A DNA stretch of 64,000 nt from contig NZ_RCZA01000010.1 in assembly GCF_006438925.1 (NCBI RefSeq), positions 62,001-126,000 on the forward strand. Reading direction: 5' to 3'. Below the pieces are notes generated by a model. That model did no database searches. It was given only the letters and a program-made list of their open reading frames with translations, and was not told the origin of the DNA. The stretch is from Pseudomonas mandelii (GTDB lineage: Bacteria > Pseudomonadota > Gammaproteobacteria > Pseudomonadales > Pseudomonadaceae). This document shows positions 63,699-64,000 of this stretch, piece by piece. Within the stretch, counting starts at the first letter, position 1; the number at the start of each line of letters is the position of its first letter. Made by a program: the position numbers and the translations under genes.

Positions 63699-64000
63699 TC
63701 AGAAGTTATCAGGCTCGCTGGCCTTTTCTACGAGTGGTCGCAGTTTGAATCGACAGACATTGCCGCCGCGCACCATGCACTCCGTGTGATCGACCTCACC
63801 ACCGCCTAACGCTCCGATCAAGGCCAGGTCCAGTTCGCAGACCACCGGGTGGGCCGCGGCCAGGCGGTGGAAGACGCAGTTATGCGCGACGATTTCCTTA
63901 TCGTCGGACGAGCGAAAAAACACCTCTGCTTCGTATCCGGCCTGGTTCATGTGCTGCACGATCCTGGTTTCGTCAACCACCTGAGGTTCGCGGTCCAGGG
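63699..64000 (-). CDS. SufR-like Fe-S regulator (C-terminal part)
   Basis: The frame is open at the window edge, so the N-terminal helix-turn-helix lies outside. The visible 99 or so residues carry the pattern of SufR/DeoR-type Fe-S regulators: HNCVFHRLAAAHPVVCELDLAL with two Cys, then ECMVRGGNVCRFKL with two more. Such proteins bind an iron-sulphur cluster and repress Fe-S assembly or stress genes. The assignment rests on the Cys pattern only. Confidence 0.6.
   Translation of the reverse strand, partial: LDREPQVVDETRIVQHMNQAGYEAEVFFRSSDDKEIVAHNCVFHRLAAAHPVVCELDLALIGALGGGEVDHTECMVRGGNVCRFKLRPLVEKASEPDNF

Overview
The window looks like a chromosome segment of a Pseudomonas of the fluorescens/putida lineage. 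The signs are REP elements (GCGAGCAAGCTCGCTCCCAC type), fluorescens-type intergenic repeats, typical Pseudomonas families (DUF2790, DUF7693-like, PotF, TctCBA) and A-rich Crc/Hfq-type leader motifs. All family assignments come from reading the sequence and motifs; no database search was run.

Region 1 (1-25084) is a large Wzx/Wzy-type exopolysaccharide cluster, similar in layout (from memory) to the Pea cluster of P. putida. It holds an EpsL-like outer-membrane barrel, a Wzz-type chain-length protein, a CpsD-like kinase, GalE, a secreted clan-A glycoside hydrolase transcribed with a Wzy-like polymerase, a Wzx flippase, several glycosyltransferases and acyltransferases, a WecG-like transferase and a WcaJ-like initiating transferase. 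It is mosaic. An AT-rich phosphoethanolamine-transferase-like gene sits between two 95-bp copies of the 3' end of the hydrolase gene. Another C-terminal gene remnant lies behind wzx. A Tat-signal microprotein is translationally coupled to a GMC oxidoreductase.

Region 2 (25484-39675) is mixed chromosomal content: a thiolase, a heavy-metal-type two-component system with two genes preceded by the same 18-bp box at the same distance, an orphan polyamine-type binding protein next to an amine-oxidase-like flavoprotein and a LysR regulator, a TctCBA tricarboxylate transporter, REP repeats, Ohr, MsrA and a truncated GFA gene.

Region 3 (39695-49476) is a sucrose-type utilisation locus. It has a LacI regulator, GH32 invertase, sugar ABC transporter, ScrY-like porin and PfkB fructokinase, with a perfect LacI-type operator and A-rich Crc/Hfq motifs in the divergent control region. 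An AraC gene remnant lies inside it and a GFA remnant at its left edge.

Region 4 (49623-59071) holds a phosphohistidine-type phosphatase and then a coherent same-strand block: a PLP gamma-lyase/synthase, an amino-acid permease, a LysR regulator, a threonine-synthase paralogue, an Lrp regulator, a homoserine dehydrogenase without an ACT domain, and an aldehyde dehydrogenase. It reads as a catabolic route through homoserine and aspartate semialdehyde to aspartate. The best hypothesis is use of a plant gamma-substituted amino acid such as canavanine.

Region 5 (59072-64000) is sparse: a frameshifted DUF7693-like remnant, a CHASE-like/GGDEF diguanylate cyclase, small unknown genes, an orphan ParA, and the 3' end of a SufR-like Fe-S regulator at the window edge.
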